A stretch of DNA of 64,000 bases from assembly GCA_963536495.1 (NCBI GenBank), contig CAUTAF010000002.1, positions 1 through 64,000 on the forward strand, written 5' to 3'. Numbering within the stretch: position 1 is the stretch's first letter; each line of letters starts with the position of its first letter. The notes beneath the pieces were generated by a model. It was given only the letters and a program-made list of their open reading frames with translations, was not told where the DNA came from and searched no databases. A program made the translations under genes and the position numbers. This document shows positions 1 through 9,543 of this stretch, piece by piece. Source of the DNA: CAJPPJ01 sp963536495 (lineage in GTDB: Bacteria; Bacillota_I; Bacilli_A; RF39; UBA660).

Positions 1-664
1 TAATACACTTTCTCTATTAGATAAAAAAATCGAATTACAATCTAAGAAAATTGAAGCCCTTAAGTTATTTAAAAAAGGACTAGTATCAAATATCTTTGCT
101 TCATTTGAAAATACAACAAAATATAAATTAGGCGAATTATTAAAAGAAGCTAATATTAAGACTAAAACTAATAATGAACATTTCATTATTTCTTCTACTA
201 CGAAAGGAATATTTTTACAATCAGAGTATTTTAATAAACAAGCTGCAAGTGATAATAATATAGGATATAAGATTTTAAAGAAAAATCAATTAGTTCTTAG
301 TCCGCAAAATTTATGGATGGGTAATATAAATATAAATGATAAATATAACTTTGGTATTGTCTCACCATCATATAAAATCTATGATATAAATAATATTAAT
401 TTAGATTTATTTAAAGAATGGATTAAAACAGCAAGAGCATTGTACGAATATAATATGTCTTCTGAACAAGGAGCAAGTATAGTTAGAAAAAATCTAAACG
501 AAGATCTATTTAAGGATATAACTATATATTTACCAAATTTACAATTTCAAAATAAATATGGTAATCTATTTAATAAGTTAAATGCAAAAATCAATTTAGA
601 AAATAATAAACTTAATAATTTACAAAAACTAAAAAAAGGACTTATGCAAAACATGTTTGTATAA
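1..664 (+). CDS. hsdS: Type I restriction specificity subunit HsdS, 3' part (5' truncated by window edge)
   Basis: The reading frame is open from base 2 to the TAA at 662-664, so the gene runs in from the left; the ATG at 317 is internal. The visible 220 residues hold the end of one central helical spacer (LDKKIELQSKKIEALKLFKKG), a second target-recognition domain, and a final coiled-coil spacer (LNAKINLENNKLNNLQKLKKG, ending QNMFV). The repeated K-I-x-x-x-x-K-K-I/L spacer is typical of HsdS, which binds the bipartite DNA site and bridges two HsdM. It lies on the plus strand and faces the minus-strand hsdR-hsdM-DUF262 operon, which otherwise lacks an S subunit, so it is probably the partner of those genes. 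Its opposite orientation raises the possibility of an invertible hsdS locus. Confidence 0.85.
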   Translation, partial: NTLSLLDKKIELQSKKIEALKLFKKGLVSNIFASFENTTKYKLGELLKEANIKTKTNNEHFIISSTTKGIFLQSEYFNKQAASDNNIGYKILKKNQLVLSPQNLWMGNININDKYNFGIVSPSYKIYDINNINLDLFKEWIKTARALYEYNMSSEQGASIVRKNLNEDLFKDITIYLPNLQFQNKYGNLFNKLNAKINLENNKLNNLQKLKKGLMQNMFV

Positions 665-676
665 ATCCTTTTTATT
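632..676 (+). terminator. Rho-independent terminator after hsdS
   Basis: An A-rich/GGA arm within the last hsdS codons pairs with a TCC arm just after the stop, with TTATgC/GTATAA pairing in between, followed by a TTTTTATTTT tract. The hairpin overlaps the stop codon and could also work for the convergent DUF262 gene. Confidence 0.55.
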
Positions 677-684
677 TTATTATA

Positions 685-2472
685 TTATAAACTATAGTAA
701 TAATCCTTAATTTTTTTAGCCATTAATTTTCTTCTCATTTCTAAGAAGTCAGAATAATTATTAGCATCCATATCACATAATTCAATTGGAATAGCATTTT
801 CACTGAAATTTTTTGTTAAATCATCTATATTACTTATTGTACCAATCCTTAATTCTCCCCCTTCACATTGTTCTTTCACTAACTTCAAATATTCATTAGG
901 AGACATATTACTTATTGCAATATTAACTTCTTGTTGAAGCATAGCAAAATTAGCAATTTGATTATATCCTCTTGAATCATAGCCTTTTTTCTTTAAATAA
1001 TCTTTTGGAAATATATGATGTACATCACCTCTTTGATCTATTAATGAATATACATCTATTTGTTCTGATAAAAATCCTCTGTTATGTAACTTACATTGAG
1101 CAATAACAAATGTTTTCCAATAAGGACTACTAGATACTGACGTATTAAAATTTTCAACAAGATTATTGTCCCAATAATTTTCACTTAATTGTCTTTCTTC
1201 TTCTTCTTTTATATATCGTTCAATATCAGAAGTTTCACTTAATCTTCTAATATCTACATCAAATTGTGATTCTGGTGACGAACTATATCTTTGAGTTAAT
1301 ATTGACATAATAACCCATCTACTAACTAATTTTTGAATATTTTGAATTTTTCTTTCTCTTAATAATAAATAAAGAATATATCCGAAATTTAAAACATTTT
1401 GTGACCTTACTAAACTATCATCAATTATACCTGCTGATTGTAAAATCATTATATATCTTTCAAAATTTGTCTGATTAATAAATTCTAATACTCCAGACTC
1501 TAAAGTATTAAAACTCTTTTCTATTATCTCATCTTTATACTCTCTTGTCTCAAAATCACGACCAGATAATAAACTTACTAAATCTTCTAATTTTCCTCTT
1601 TTAAATTTATAAGTAAAAGCAACTTTTAATACATCTGTATAATCTGGTTTATAAATAGTTTGAGTATTATCTTTTACCCAACTAATTTTAGTAAAAAAAG
1701 ACTTATTAGTAAAATCAATATCACTATTTTTTATATTTTCATAATCTTGTGGTGTTTGAGATAAATGACAAAAATAATCTATAACTTTTCTTATGTCATT
1801 TCCATGATATTTTTCATTAACACTAATTTTTGACATTGCAAAATCTGCTTGAGATAATGATTGTCCCTTAGAATTTATTCTTACGAATATTTCTGTTACC
1901 TCATTAATATCTAATGAAGATCCCAAATCAATACATCCTATAGACATATTGTTTATTGAAAGTAGTCTATTTATTCTCTTATTAACCTCATTAGCATCTA
2001 TATCAAATTTGGATGAATAATTATTAACAAATTCCCATATGTTTATTTTTCCAGGTTGCATGAACTCTGCAATATCAGTTATCCACTCATCTGATTTTTC
2101 AGTTGCCGGTGTTTTTGTAGCAAATTCTTCTGTTCGTGGATTAAATGATATTCTTATATTTTTCTTTTTATACTGTGAATCTAAAACTTCTTTACCAAGC
2201 AATGAAGCTGTTAAAGCTGTTATTCTTTGTTGACCATCTATTATTATTTGTTTTCCTTCAGATGACTTACCATCTTTTAATTTAACAGAATGATTTTTCC
2301 AAGTAATAATATATCCTACAGGATATCCTTTATATAAAGAATCTATCAAATCTCTAACTTTTGTAGAATCCCAAACAAACGGTCTTTGAATTTCAGGAAT
2401 AGCTATTATTCCGCTCGTGATTTGGCCTAAAATAGAACCAACACTCACACTATTAACATCATATTGATTCAT
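685..2472 (-). CDS. DUF262/DUF1524 (GmrSD-like) HNH nuclease
   Basis: The 595-residue protein has the two halves of the GmrSD/DUF262 family. The N-terminal DUF262 domain has IPEIQRPFVW at about 25-34 and DGQQR at 79-83, the ParB-like NTP-binding signature. The C-terminal DUF1524 His-Me nuclease has the DVHHIFP motif at about 483-489 with downstream Asn near 508. Family members act as NTP-stimulated Type IV restriction enzymes on modified DNA or as accessory nucleases of other defence systems. The start codon shares one base with the hsdM stop (TAATG), so it is translationally coupled to hsdM and is carried inside the Type I operon. Its role with HsdM/HsdR is inferred from this coupling only. 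Confidence 0.88.
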   Translation of the reverse strand: MNQYDVNSVSVGSILGQITSGIIAIPEIQRPFVWDSTKVRDLIDSLYKGYPVGYIITWKNHSVKLKDGKSSEGKQIIIDGQQRITALTASLLGKEVLDSQYKKKNIRISFNPRTEEFATKTPATEKSDEWITDIAEFMQPGKINIWEFVNNYSSKFDIDANEVNKRINRLLSINNMSIGCIDLGSSLDINEVTEIFVRINSKGQSLSQADFAMSKISVNEKYHGNDIRKVIDYFCHLSQTPQDYENIKNSDIDFTNKSFFTKISWVKDNTQTIYKPDYTDVLKVAFTYKFKRGKLEDLVSLLSGRDFETREYKDEIIEKSFNTLESGVLEFINQTNFERYIMILQSAGIIDDSLVRSQNVLNFGYILYLLLRERKIQNIQKLVSRWVIMSILTQRYSSSPESQFDVDIRRLSETSDIERYIKEEEERQLSENYWDNNLVENFNTSVSSSPYWKTFVIAQCKLHNRGFLSEQIDVYSLIDQRGDVHHIFPKDYLKKKGYDSRGYNQIANFAMLQQEVNIAISNMSPNEYLKLVKEQCEGGELRIGTISNIDDLTKNFSENAIPIELCDMDANNYSDFLEMRRKLMAKKIKDYYYSL

Positions 2473-4034
2473 TATAATTCTTCCAATCCAAGTTCTTTTA
2501 AATAAACATTAAGTTCTTTATCAACTTCTTTTATTTCTTTATCAATATCTTTAAGGTCTTGTTGAACTTGTTTAATGTCAATCTCTTCTTCTTCCTCAAA
2601 TGTGTCAACATATCTTGGAATATTTAAATTATAATCGTTATCTTCAACTTCTTTTAATGAAGCTATATGTGAATACTTCTCTATTTCCTCTCTCTTTTTA
2701 TATGTTTCAATAATCTTATCTACATCTTCATCTCTTAATCTATTTTGATTTTTTCCTGCTTCAAAATCTTTTGATGCATCTATAAATAAAATATTTTCTT
2801 CATTTTCTCTACATTTTTTAAATACAAGAATACAAGTTGGAATACTTGTTCCAAAAAATATATTTGCTGGCAATCCAATTACTGCATCCAAATAATTTTT
2901 TTCTTTAATTAAATATTCTCTTATTATTCCTTCAGAAGCTCCTCTAAATAAAACTCCATGAGGTAAAACAACAGCCATGGTTCCGTTATCTGACAGTTGA
3001 TAAATCATGTGTTGGATAAATGCGAAATCAGCTTTTGATTTAGGAGCTAATTTACCATAAGCACTAAATCTTTCATCTTCAATAAATTTAGGATCTGCAC
3101 TCCATTGAGCTGAATATGGCGGATTTGCAACAATGGCATCAAACTTCATATCAATATGTCTTGGTCTTTCTAGGGTATCATCATTTTTAATATCAAAATG
3201 TTTAAATGAAATACCATGTAATAACATATTCATTCTAGCTAAGTTGTATGTAGTAGAATTAAATTCTTGTCCATAATATGATGTAACTTTAGTTTCTTTA
3301 CCTACTCTTAATAAAAGTGAACCAGATCCACAAGTTGGGTCATATACACTTTGTAATTTTGATTTATTTAATGTTACTAATTTAGCAAGTATTCTTGATA
3401 CTTGTTGTGGAGTATAAAACTCTCCTGCTTTCTTACCAGCTGATGCAGCAAAATTTGAAATTAGATATTCATAAGCATCACCTAGAACATCTATTTCAGC
3501 ATCTTCGTGATGAAAGTCAATATCATCAATTTTTAACATTATTGTTGATATTAATTTAGTTCTTTCTGCTTCTCCTCTTCCTAATTTAGAATTATTTAAA
3601 TCCATATCTTCAAATAAATTTTCAAAGTCATCTTCAGATTCATTTCCTAAAGTAGATTCAGATATTGTATTAACTGCTTTGGCTAACATTGAAATATCAA
3701 ATTTACCAGTTTTAATCTTTTGGATTAATGTACTCCATAAATAATCTGCTTCAAGGAAATATCCCATATTTGAGTCACTTATTAGTTGTGATTTTAAAGC
3801 TTCTCTATATTCTTCTTTTTTCCAAGCTTCTTCATAATCAAGATTATCATCTTTTAAATATGTAGTATTAACATATTTAACTAGATTTTCAGATAGATAT
3901 CTATAGAATATTAATCCAAGAATATAATTTTTAAAATCATTGGCATCCATATTACCTCTTAAGGTATTAGCAATACTCCATAATTGTTTTTGAAGTTCTG
4001 CTTGTTGTGATTGTTGTTTTTCTTCTCTTGTCAT
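2472..4034 (-). CDS. hsdM: Type I restriction-modification DNA methyltransferase subunit
   Basis: The 520-residue protein is an N6-adenine methyltransferase. The HsdM N-terminal helical bundle (about 15-130) precedes FYTPQQVSRIL, SAM-binding motif I DPTCGSG at 232-238 and catalytic motif IV NPPY at 304-307. The last 60 residues are a charged coiled coil that in the family contacts HsdS. Length and motif order are typical for HsdM. It would methylate the HsdS-defined site together with two S/M copies and supports HsdR. It lies 11 bases after hsdR and overlaps the DUF262 start, in the order R-M-DUF262. No key residue is missing. Confidence 0.95.
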   Translation of the reverse strand: MTREEKQQSQQAELQKQLWSIANTLRGNMDANDFKNYILGLIFYRYLSENLVKYVNTTYLKDDNLDYEEAWKKEEYREALKSQLISDSNMGYFLEADYLWSTLIQKIKTGKFDISMLAKAVNTISESTLGNESEDDFENLFEDMDLNNSKLGRGEAERTKLISTIMLKIDDIDFHHEDAEIDVLGDAYEYLISNFAASAGKKAGEFYTPQQVSRILAKLVTLNKSKLQSVYDPTCGSGSLLLRVGKETKVTSYYGQEFNSTTYNLARMNMLLHGISFKHFDIKNDDTLERPRHIDMKFDAIVANPPYSAQWSADPKFIEDERFSAYGKLAPKSKADFAFIQHMIYQLSDNGTMAVVLPHGVLFRGASEGIIREYLIKEKNYLDAVIGLPANIFFGTSIPTCILVFKKCRENEENILFIDASKDFEAGKNQNRLRDEDVDKIIETYKKREEIEKYSHIASLKEVEDNDYNLNIPRYVDTFEEEEEIDIKQVQQDLKDIDKEIKEVDKELNVYLKELGLEEL

Positions 4035-4045
4035 ATTTTAACCTC

Positions 4046-6796
4046 TTACATATATTTCTTCAACAGATTCTTAACGAATCCCTTAATATTTTCAATAATT
4101 GATATTTTCTTTAAGAATGGTGCTTCAATAGATTGTCCTATTAATCCATCCGGGAAAATACCACTATATTCAAATTCATTAATAATTGTTTCTAATGTTT
4201 CTAAGTTAATATTATTTTCAGCAGAAAATTTTTCGATTTCCTTTTGTCTTTCTTTATTAATATGGTTATCAAAAGCTTCATCAATTGAATCTTCTTCTTT
4301 TAAAGCTGGTAAAATAGAAGATAAGAAACTCTTTATTAATTCAGCTTTTAGGAATAATTCATCATCAGTAATATTAACTAATTTACTTTGAATATCAGCT
4401 ATATCTTTTTGTTTTTGTTCTTCATTTGATAAATCAACATTTCTAATTAAATTTAAGATATAAGAAACATTAATTTTATCAGTTTGTATTAGTTCTAATG
4501 AGAATGTAATATCATTCAATATAGAACTTTTTTCTTTATCATTTGATATTTTTCTATATAATTCATAATACTTAGATTTATAATCCTCAAATGTTTGTGT
4601 ATTAATCATAGAATCAGCATTATCTAAATCAAATTGATTAAATGTTTTTAAACTAACTAGTATCTTTGCCACTTCTCTAAATGCAACAATAAATTTCTTT
4701 ATATCATCTTCACTTTCAAGAGAATCTACACTTTCAACTTCTGGAGTAATTGATAACAATTTATTTACTGCATTATTAAATTTTTCTAAGTAAGTTTCAT
4801 ATGGAGCCATAATAACCGTATCTATACTATTAGTTTGCGAGAACAATTTAACGGCTTCATCAACTCTAGTTTTAGTTGTTCTATAACATACTATATTACC
4901 AAACGGTTTAGTATCAGATTCAACTCTATTAGTTCTTGAGAAAGCTTGAATAAGATCATGATATTTCAACGATTTATCAACATATAAAGTATTTAATCTC
5001 TTAGCATCAAAACCTGTTAATAACATATTAACTACTATGACAATATCAATTTCATTATTTTTAATTTTCTTACATATATCTCTAAAATAAGAATCAAATG
5101 TATGAGTACTAAAATTAGTTTTGAACATCTTATTATAGTCTTTCATATATCTATCTAAAACTTCTCTTGAATGTTCTGTATTCTTATCTAAATCTTCATT
5201 AGCACCATAAGTAAATATAGCACCAATCTTTAAGTCATGATTTAATGATTTAAACATATCATAATACTTAATTAATAATGGAATTGATGAAACAGTAAAT
5301 AAAGAGTTATATTTTCTATCTCTAGTTTTAATATTATGATGATTAATAATATCTTGTGCAATAAGTCTTACTCTATCATCTGCCATAAACACTTCATCAG
5401 TATCTATTGCTTCAACCATTGAATCTTCTTCCGTTTGTCCTCTCCATTCAACAAACTTCATATAATCAACAGAAAAACCTAAAACATTTTCATCTTTAAT
5501 AGCATCCTTAATTAAATATGTATGCAAACACTTTTCAAAAATATCTACTGTACTTCTTCCATCTTGTGATGGATTTTCTTTAAATCTAGGTGTACCAGTA
5601 AATCCAAAATATTGTGCCTTACTAAATGTATTAGATATTTGTCTATGCATATCTCCAAATTGAGATCTATGGCATTCATCAATTATAAAAATTGTTTTTA
5701 AATCTTTATATTTTTCCATTACACTAGCATATTTTGGATTGGAACATGCATTAGCCATTTTTTGAATTGTAGTAATTATTAATGGTTTAGTACTATCTTT
5801 TATTTGTTGTATTAATTTATCTGTTTGATTAGTCATATCAACACAACCTGGATCAAATTTATTAAATTCATCTAAAGTTTGTTTATCTAAGTCTTTTCTA
5901 TCAACTAAAAAGAATACTTGATTGATAGATGGTTCTAAAGAAAGTATTTGACTTGTTTTAAATGAAGTAATAGTTTTACCAGATCCTGTAGTATGCCATA
6001 TATAACCGTTATTATTTGTATCTAAAGCACGAGCAACAATATTTTCAACAGCATAAACTTGATATGGTCGCATAACAATTAACATTTTTTCTGTCTCATT
6101 AACAATCATGTATCTAGCAATCATCTTAGCAATATGGCATCTATCTAAGAAGAATACACAAAATTGTTCTAGATTAGTTATTCTTTCATTGTTAACATCT
6201 GTCCAGTAGAAAGTGAAACCATAATTTAATTCTTGATCTCCATTTGCAAAGTATTTTGTATCTACACCATTACTTATAATAAATAATTGAATAAATTTAT
6301 ATAATCCCAAATATGAATGTCTTTTATATCTTTTAATTTGATTAAAAGCTTCTTTCATATCTATTCCTCTTCTCTTTATTTCTATTTGAACGAGAGGAAG
6401 TCCATTAATTAAAATAGTTACATCATATCTATTAGTATATTTACCTTCAACAGTAGTTTGATGAGTTACTTGGAAAGTATTTTTACACCAATCTTTAGTA
6501 TTAAATAATTCAATATAAACAATCGAACCATCATCTCTTTGAATAGATTGTTTTTGTCTTAATTCTTTAGCAGACTGAAAAACCCCCTTACCAGATATTC
6601 TTACCATAAGTCTTTCAAATTCTTTATCAGATAAATCTTTAAAATTAAGTTCTCCTCTATTATGAAGATTAACTTGTTCTCTAAAGTTTCTTTCTAATTC
6701 AATTACATCATTTATTTTGATATATTGATATCCTTGTTTTCTTAATTGCTCTAGCATTCGATTTTCTAATTTAGATTCACTTTCGTAATTTCCCAT
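4046..6796 (-). CDS. hsdR: Type I restriction endonuclease subunit R
   Basis: HsdR is the translocating and cleaving subunit. Counting from the preferred start, the PD-(D/E)xK nuclease residues are D125, E139 and K141 (in VQIEIKRRG). The SF2 motor follows with Walker A TTGSGKT at about 269-275, DECH at 373-376, FTGTP, then TGFDAKRLNT and QAFSRTNR as motifs V and VI, and a helical C terminus. An in-frame ATG lies eight codons further upstream (6820), but only the ATG at 6796 has a good ribosome site (TTGGAG, 8 bases away), so 6796 is taken, giving 916 residues. A TG-extended -10 (TGCTATATT) lies about 30 bases upstream. It is the first gene of the R-M-DUF262 operon. Confidence 0.95.
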   Translation of the reverse strand: MGNYESESKLENRMLEQLRKQGYQYIKINDVIELERNFREQVNLHNRGELNFKDLSDKEFERLMVRISGKGVFQSAKELRQKQSIQRDDGSIVYIELFNTKDWCKNTFQVTHQTTVEGKYTNRYDVTILINGLPLVQIEIKRRGIDMKEAFNQIKRYKRHSYLGLYKFIQLFIISNGVDTKYFANGDQELNYGFTFYWTDVNNERITNLEQFCVFFLDRCHIAKMIARYMIVNETEKMLIVMRPYQVYAVENIVARALDTNNNGYIWHTTGSGKTITSFKTSQILSLEPSINQVFFLVDRKDLDKQTLDEFNKFDPGCVDMTNQTDKLIQQIKDSTKPLIITTIQKMANACSNPKYASVMEKYKDLKTIFIIDECHRSQFGDMHRQISNTFSKAQYFGFTGTPRFKENPSQDGRSTVDIFEKCLHTYLIKDAIKDENVLGFSVDYMKFVEWRGQTEEDSMVEAIDTDEVFMADDRVRLIAQDIINHHNIKTRDRKYNSLFTVSSIPLLIKYYDMFKSLNHDLKIGAIFTYGANEDLDKNTEHSREVLDRYMKDYNKMFKTNFSTHTFDSYFRDICKKIKNNEIDIVIVVNMLLTGFDAKRLNTLYVDKSLKYHDLIQAFSRTNRVESDTKPFGNIVCYRTTKTRVDEAVKLFSQTNSIDTVIMAPYETYLEKFNNAVNKLLSITPEVESVDSLESEDDIKKFIVAFREVAKILVSLKTFNQFDLDNADSMINTQTFEDYKSKYYELYRKISNDKEKSSILNDITFSLELIQTDKINVSYILNLIRNVDLSNEEQKQKDIADIQSKLVNITDDELFLKAELIKSFLSSILPALKEEDSIDEAFDNHINKERQKEIEKFSAENNINLETLETIINEFEYSGIFPDGLIGQSIEAPFLKKISIIENIKGFVKNLLKKYM

Positions 6797-6933
6797 AATT
6801 TTACTCCAAAATATCATCATCTCTCATCAAATAATATAGCATAATTTATTAATTTTTTTAATTATTAGAATTCATTTTCAAACACTTTTTGCAAGCTAAA
6901 GAAAAACAAAAGCTATAAAGCCTTTAAATACAC

Positions 6934-6988
6934 AAAAATCGAGGAGATACTAAATACATATTCTCATATATTTAGTACTATCCTCGAC
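6934..6988 (-). terminator. Long, near-perfect terminator hairpin after the RloAB genes
   Basis: Arms 6939-6956 and 6969-6987 pair over about 18 bp with one mismatch around a short AT loop. On the minus strand the stem is followed by TTTTTG; on the plus strand by CTCTTTTG. It most likely ends RloB transcription before hsdR. Confidence 0.8.
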
Positions 6989-7028
6989 TCTTTTGTTTCT
7001 GTTATAGATAGCTTAGAAGATGACTAAG

Positions 7029-7919
7029 TTATTTTTCTTTTATAATTTTTTCAACTAATAATCCGACATTAGTTCCTAATTCATTTTTGATTTTCGAAAT
7101 ATCTTCAGTAAATCCTTTTTCTCTTTTTATTGCATTTCTAATTCCAGGTTCAAATACTTCAAATATAAGTTTATTTTTTTTGTAATCGCAAACATCATGA
7201 AGCCTTTTTTCTATATATCTTCTTCCTGATTTATTCATTTTTCTGTTTATTATTAAATCTTCTTTTTTTTCGGTATCAAATTCATCAAAATGCATAAACA
7301 GCCATAATTCAAAATTCGGATTACTTATATATAAATTAACACCATTTTTCTCACAAAAATCTACTACACCATCATATTGTTCTTCTGTAAAACTGTCCTT
7401 ATCTCTATCAATAACCATATTCAAAGAATCAATTTTTGAAGAATAGGTCACATCCTGTGCTGAAAAATATTTTTCAAAGTTGCTTGCCATATCTTCATAT
7501 GCTTCATTTTTAAATAAACTCATAAACACAGAATCTAAATCACTATATTGAATTCTATAATCATCTTTTTTATACATTTCATCTAATTTTAAAAATGCGG
7601 CTTTAAGATCTATTCTATTAGGATTTTCATGATTCCAATTTGATAATTTATTTTTTAATTCACTAACGGTTACCTCATTAGCTGAATTATCAATAAACGT
7701 TTGTAATAACTTTATAACATGAGTTGGATTACTATGTCCTTGATTGGCATAATCCCTCAAAATATTGATAATTGTTACATTTTCTTTTATTAAACATTCA
7801 TTTAGTTTTTCAAAATATTTTGGTTCTGTTGCTGCCCCTTCTGAGACAATAAAATACTTTTTTCTATATTCGTTTACTTCAGATGTTCTCTCAATTGCAA
7901 AAGGTTCTCTAATCCTCAT
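7029..7919 (-). CDS. RloB-like TOPRIM-domain protein (AbiLii-like effector)
   Basis: The 296-residue protein has the RloB hallmarks: SEGAATEPKYF at about 26-36 (TOPRIM-type acidic motif), an IDRDKD motif near the middle (second acidic motif), and NPNFELWLFMHF, which is highly characteristic of the family. RloB proteins are the nuclease-like partner of an AAA/ABC ATPase in abortive-infection systems (AbiL; related to OLD and PARIS systems). The start lies inside the end of the upstream ATPase gene (11-base overlap), so the two are coupled. The gene ends in TAA and is followed by a strong terminator. Family assignment is secure; the trigger and target are unknown. Confidence 0.85.
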   Translation of the reverse strand: MRIREPFAIERTSEVNEYRKKYFIVSEGAATEPKYFEKLNECLIKENVTIINILRDYANQGHSNPTHVIKLLQTFIDNSANEVTVSELKNKLSNWNHENPNRIDLKAAFLKLDEMYKKDDYRIQYSDLDSVFMSLFKNEAYEDMASNFEKYFSAQDVTYSSKIDSLNMVIDRDKDSFTEEQYDGVVDFCEKNGVNLYISNPNFELWLFMHFDEFDTEKKEDLIINRKMNKSGRRYIEKRLHDVCDYKKNKLIFEVFEPGIRNAIKREKGFTEDISKIKNELGTNVGLLVEKIIKEK

Positions 7920-9222
7920 AATCAGTATCTATATTGGCTATTGCACCAAATCTTCCTTCTAGATACGCTTTATCAATTTTTCTATCAAAACGAGCTACAT
8001 CTTTAAATTCTTCTAACGAATATATTCTACTTTCGCCTTTTTCATTTTTTTCTGCAAACCAAATTTCATCTCTTCTTACTAAATCAAAATCTAAAGTCTT
8101 CAATTCATGTGTTGTAATAATTAATTGATTCGTATTATTTGCTTTCAAAAATATTTTTAATAAACCTCCAACAAGAATTGGATGCAAACTGCTATCTAAT
8201 TCATCTATTAAAAATAATTTATTTTCAGTTAGCATAATATCGACTAATTCTAAAATTCTTATTGTTCCATCTGATTCTTCGTATGCTCCAAATTTACTTT
8301 CACAATTTTCATGAATAAAATTCAAGCTTTGAACTACTATTTCTCCACTACTGTTTTTTTCTAATACATATAGATCATTAGCAATTCTTATTGTTGCTCT
8401 TGTCCTAGGATTAATTTTGTATGATTCTTCAAATTTATTCATTATCGTTGCAAATTCCATTGGAGGTAATTTAGTTTGAATATTTTTTATATCGCATGGA
8501 TCTGCAACAATATCTGATATATTGATATCCAATGCTTTTAAAACTTTTAAGATTTTATCTTTTTTCTTAATATAATCAATATCTAAAAATTTATGTGATG
8601 TTGGTCTTATAACATACATATCAAATATTAAAAATTTAAATACTGCTCTAATATCATTAAAGAATTCATCCCTATTATTTGACATAGAAATTCTTCTAGC
8701 CATTTCATTAATAAATAAATCTTTATTATTATTTTTCATTTCAGCTAAGCAAACATCAAAATAATTATTTTTTGTTTTTATTGGGTTATATTTACTGTGT
8801 TTTACATCTCTTTCAAATATGACTTTTTCTGTAGGTTTAGTCATATCAATTAACCATTCAGATATTATTTCTTGTCTTAATATATTAACTTCAAAGCCAT
8901 ATGAGTATAATTTTTCATTTAATGCAAGTTCAAATTCAAAATATGAATTTTCTTTTTCATTAGACTCTGTTCCTCTAAAATATTGATTGTTTATAATTGT
9001 TAAAATTCCATCAATTATTATACTTTGTGCTAATCCAATTGCTAAAATCAAATTCGATTTACCAGAACCATTAGCTCCAAAAACTCCTGAAAATTTCAAT
9101 ACTTTTTTCTTACAACAATCCACTACGTGATTTTCATTATTTCTAACTTTACCAGAAAGCATTGAAAAATGTTGTAATTCATTAAATGATCTATAGTTCT
9201 TTACTTTAAATCCAATTAACAT
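7909..9222 (-). CDS. RloA-like ATP-binding protein (AbiLi-like, AAA_15/OLD-type ATPase)
   Basis: The 437-residue ABC/SMC-type ATPase starts with FKVKNYRSF and has Walker A GANGSGKS at 49-56, an ABC-like SDGT signature region near 315, Walker B FLIDELDSSLHP near 344 and a switch His in TTHEL near 373. Such proteins pair with RloB/TOPRIM effectors as phage sensors. The ribosome site AGGAGG sits just upstream of the ATG, and a sigma-A promoter lies at 9280-9307. The pair adjoins the Type I system, a common arrangement in defence islands. It is a single-domain ATPase without its own TOPRIM domain, which fits a two-gene system. Confidence 0.87.
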   Translation of the reverse strand: MLIGFKVKNYRSFNELQHFSMLSGKVRNNENHVVDCCKKKVLKFSGVFGANGSGKSNLILAIGLAQSIIIDGILTIINNQYFRGTESNEKENSYFEFELALNEKLYSYGFEVNILRQEIISEWLIDMTKPTEKVIFERDVKHSKYNPIKTKNNYFDVCLAEMKNNNKDLFINEMARRISMSNNRDEFFNDIRAVFKFLIFDMYVIRPTSHKFLDIDYIKKKDKILKVLKALDINISDIVADPCDIKNIQTKLPPMEFATIMNKFEESYKINPRTRATIRIANDLYVLEKNSSGEIVVQSLNFIHENCESKFGAYEESDGTIRILELVDIMLTENKLFLIDELDSSLHPILVGGLLKIFLKANNTNQLIITTHELKTLDFDLVRRDEIWFAEKNEKGESRIYSLEEFKDVARFDRKIDKAYLEGRFGAIANIDTDYED

Positions 9223-9279
9223 CTTTATCCTCCTATTTTCAATATAATTGTATTATAATTTTTCGTATTTGTGAAGAAT

Positions 9280-9307
9280 ATTATACATCTTTTTGGTTAA
9301 AAATCAA
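9280..9307 (-). promoter_or_regulatory. Sigma-A promoter of RloAB
   Basis: On the minus strand TTGATT (9302-9307), a 16-base spacer and a perfect TATAAT (9280-9285) lie about 60 bases before the RloA start. Confidence 0.65.
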
Positions 9308-9330
9308 TAGTTTATACTATTTTTTCACAT

Positions 9331-9543
9331 TTAATTGATGTTTTTAGTAATATTAGAATTAAAAACAGATAATTCTTCATAATCTTCTTCATTGCCTATT
9401 CTTTTTAAATATTGATTGCCACCATCCACTGCTACTGCTCCACATATGCATTTTTTATAATCATTAGTACTTTTTGATTCTATGATATCTCCACATTTTT
9501 TACATTTAATTTTATTACTAATTATTTCTTCTTTCTTTTCCAT
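9331..9543 (-). CDS. Small zinc-ribbon-like protein (DUF7695-type)
   Basis: The 70-residue protein has a CxxC pair (KCKKCGD, about 14-19) and a second cluster (KKCICGAVAVDGG, about 31-43), spaced as in a one-zinc ribbon. The CGAVAVDGGNQYLKR segment recurs in small phage- and host-encoded proteins that recent databases group as DUF7695 (from memory). The function is not known. It is a stand-alone gene with its own extended -10 promoter, between the defence pair and recG. Confidence 0.7.
   Translation of the reverse strand: MEKKEEIISNKIKCKKCGDIIESKSTNDYKKCICGAVAVDGGNQYLKRIGNEEDYEELSVFNSNITKNIN

Noticed and set aside
6797..6820. Earlier hsdR start MMIFWSKI
   Set aside because: No usable ribosome site; TTGGAG is 8 bases from the ATG at 6796.
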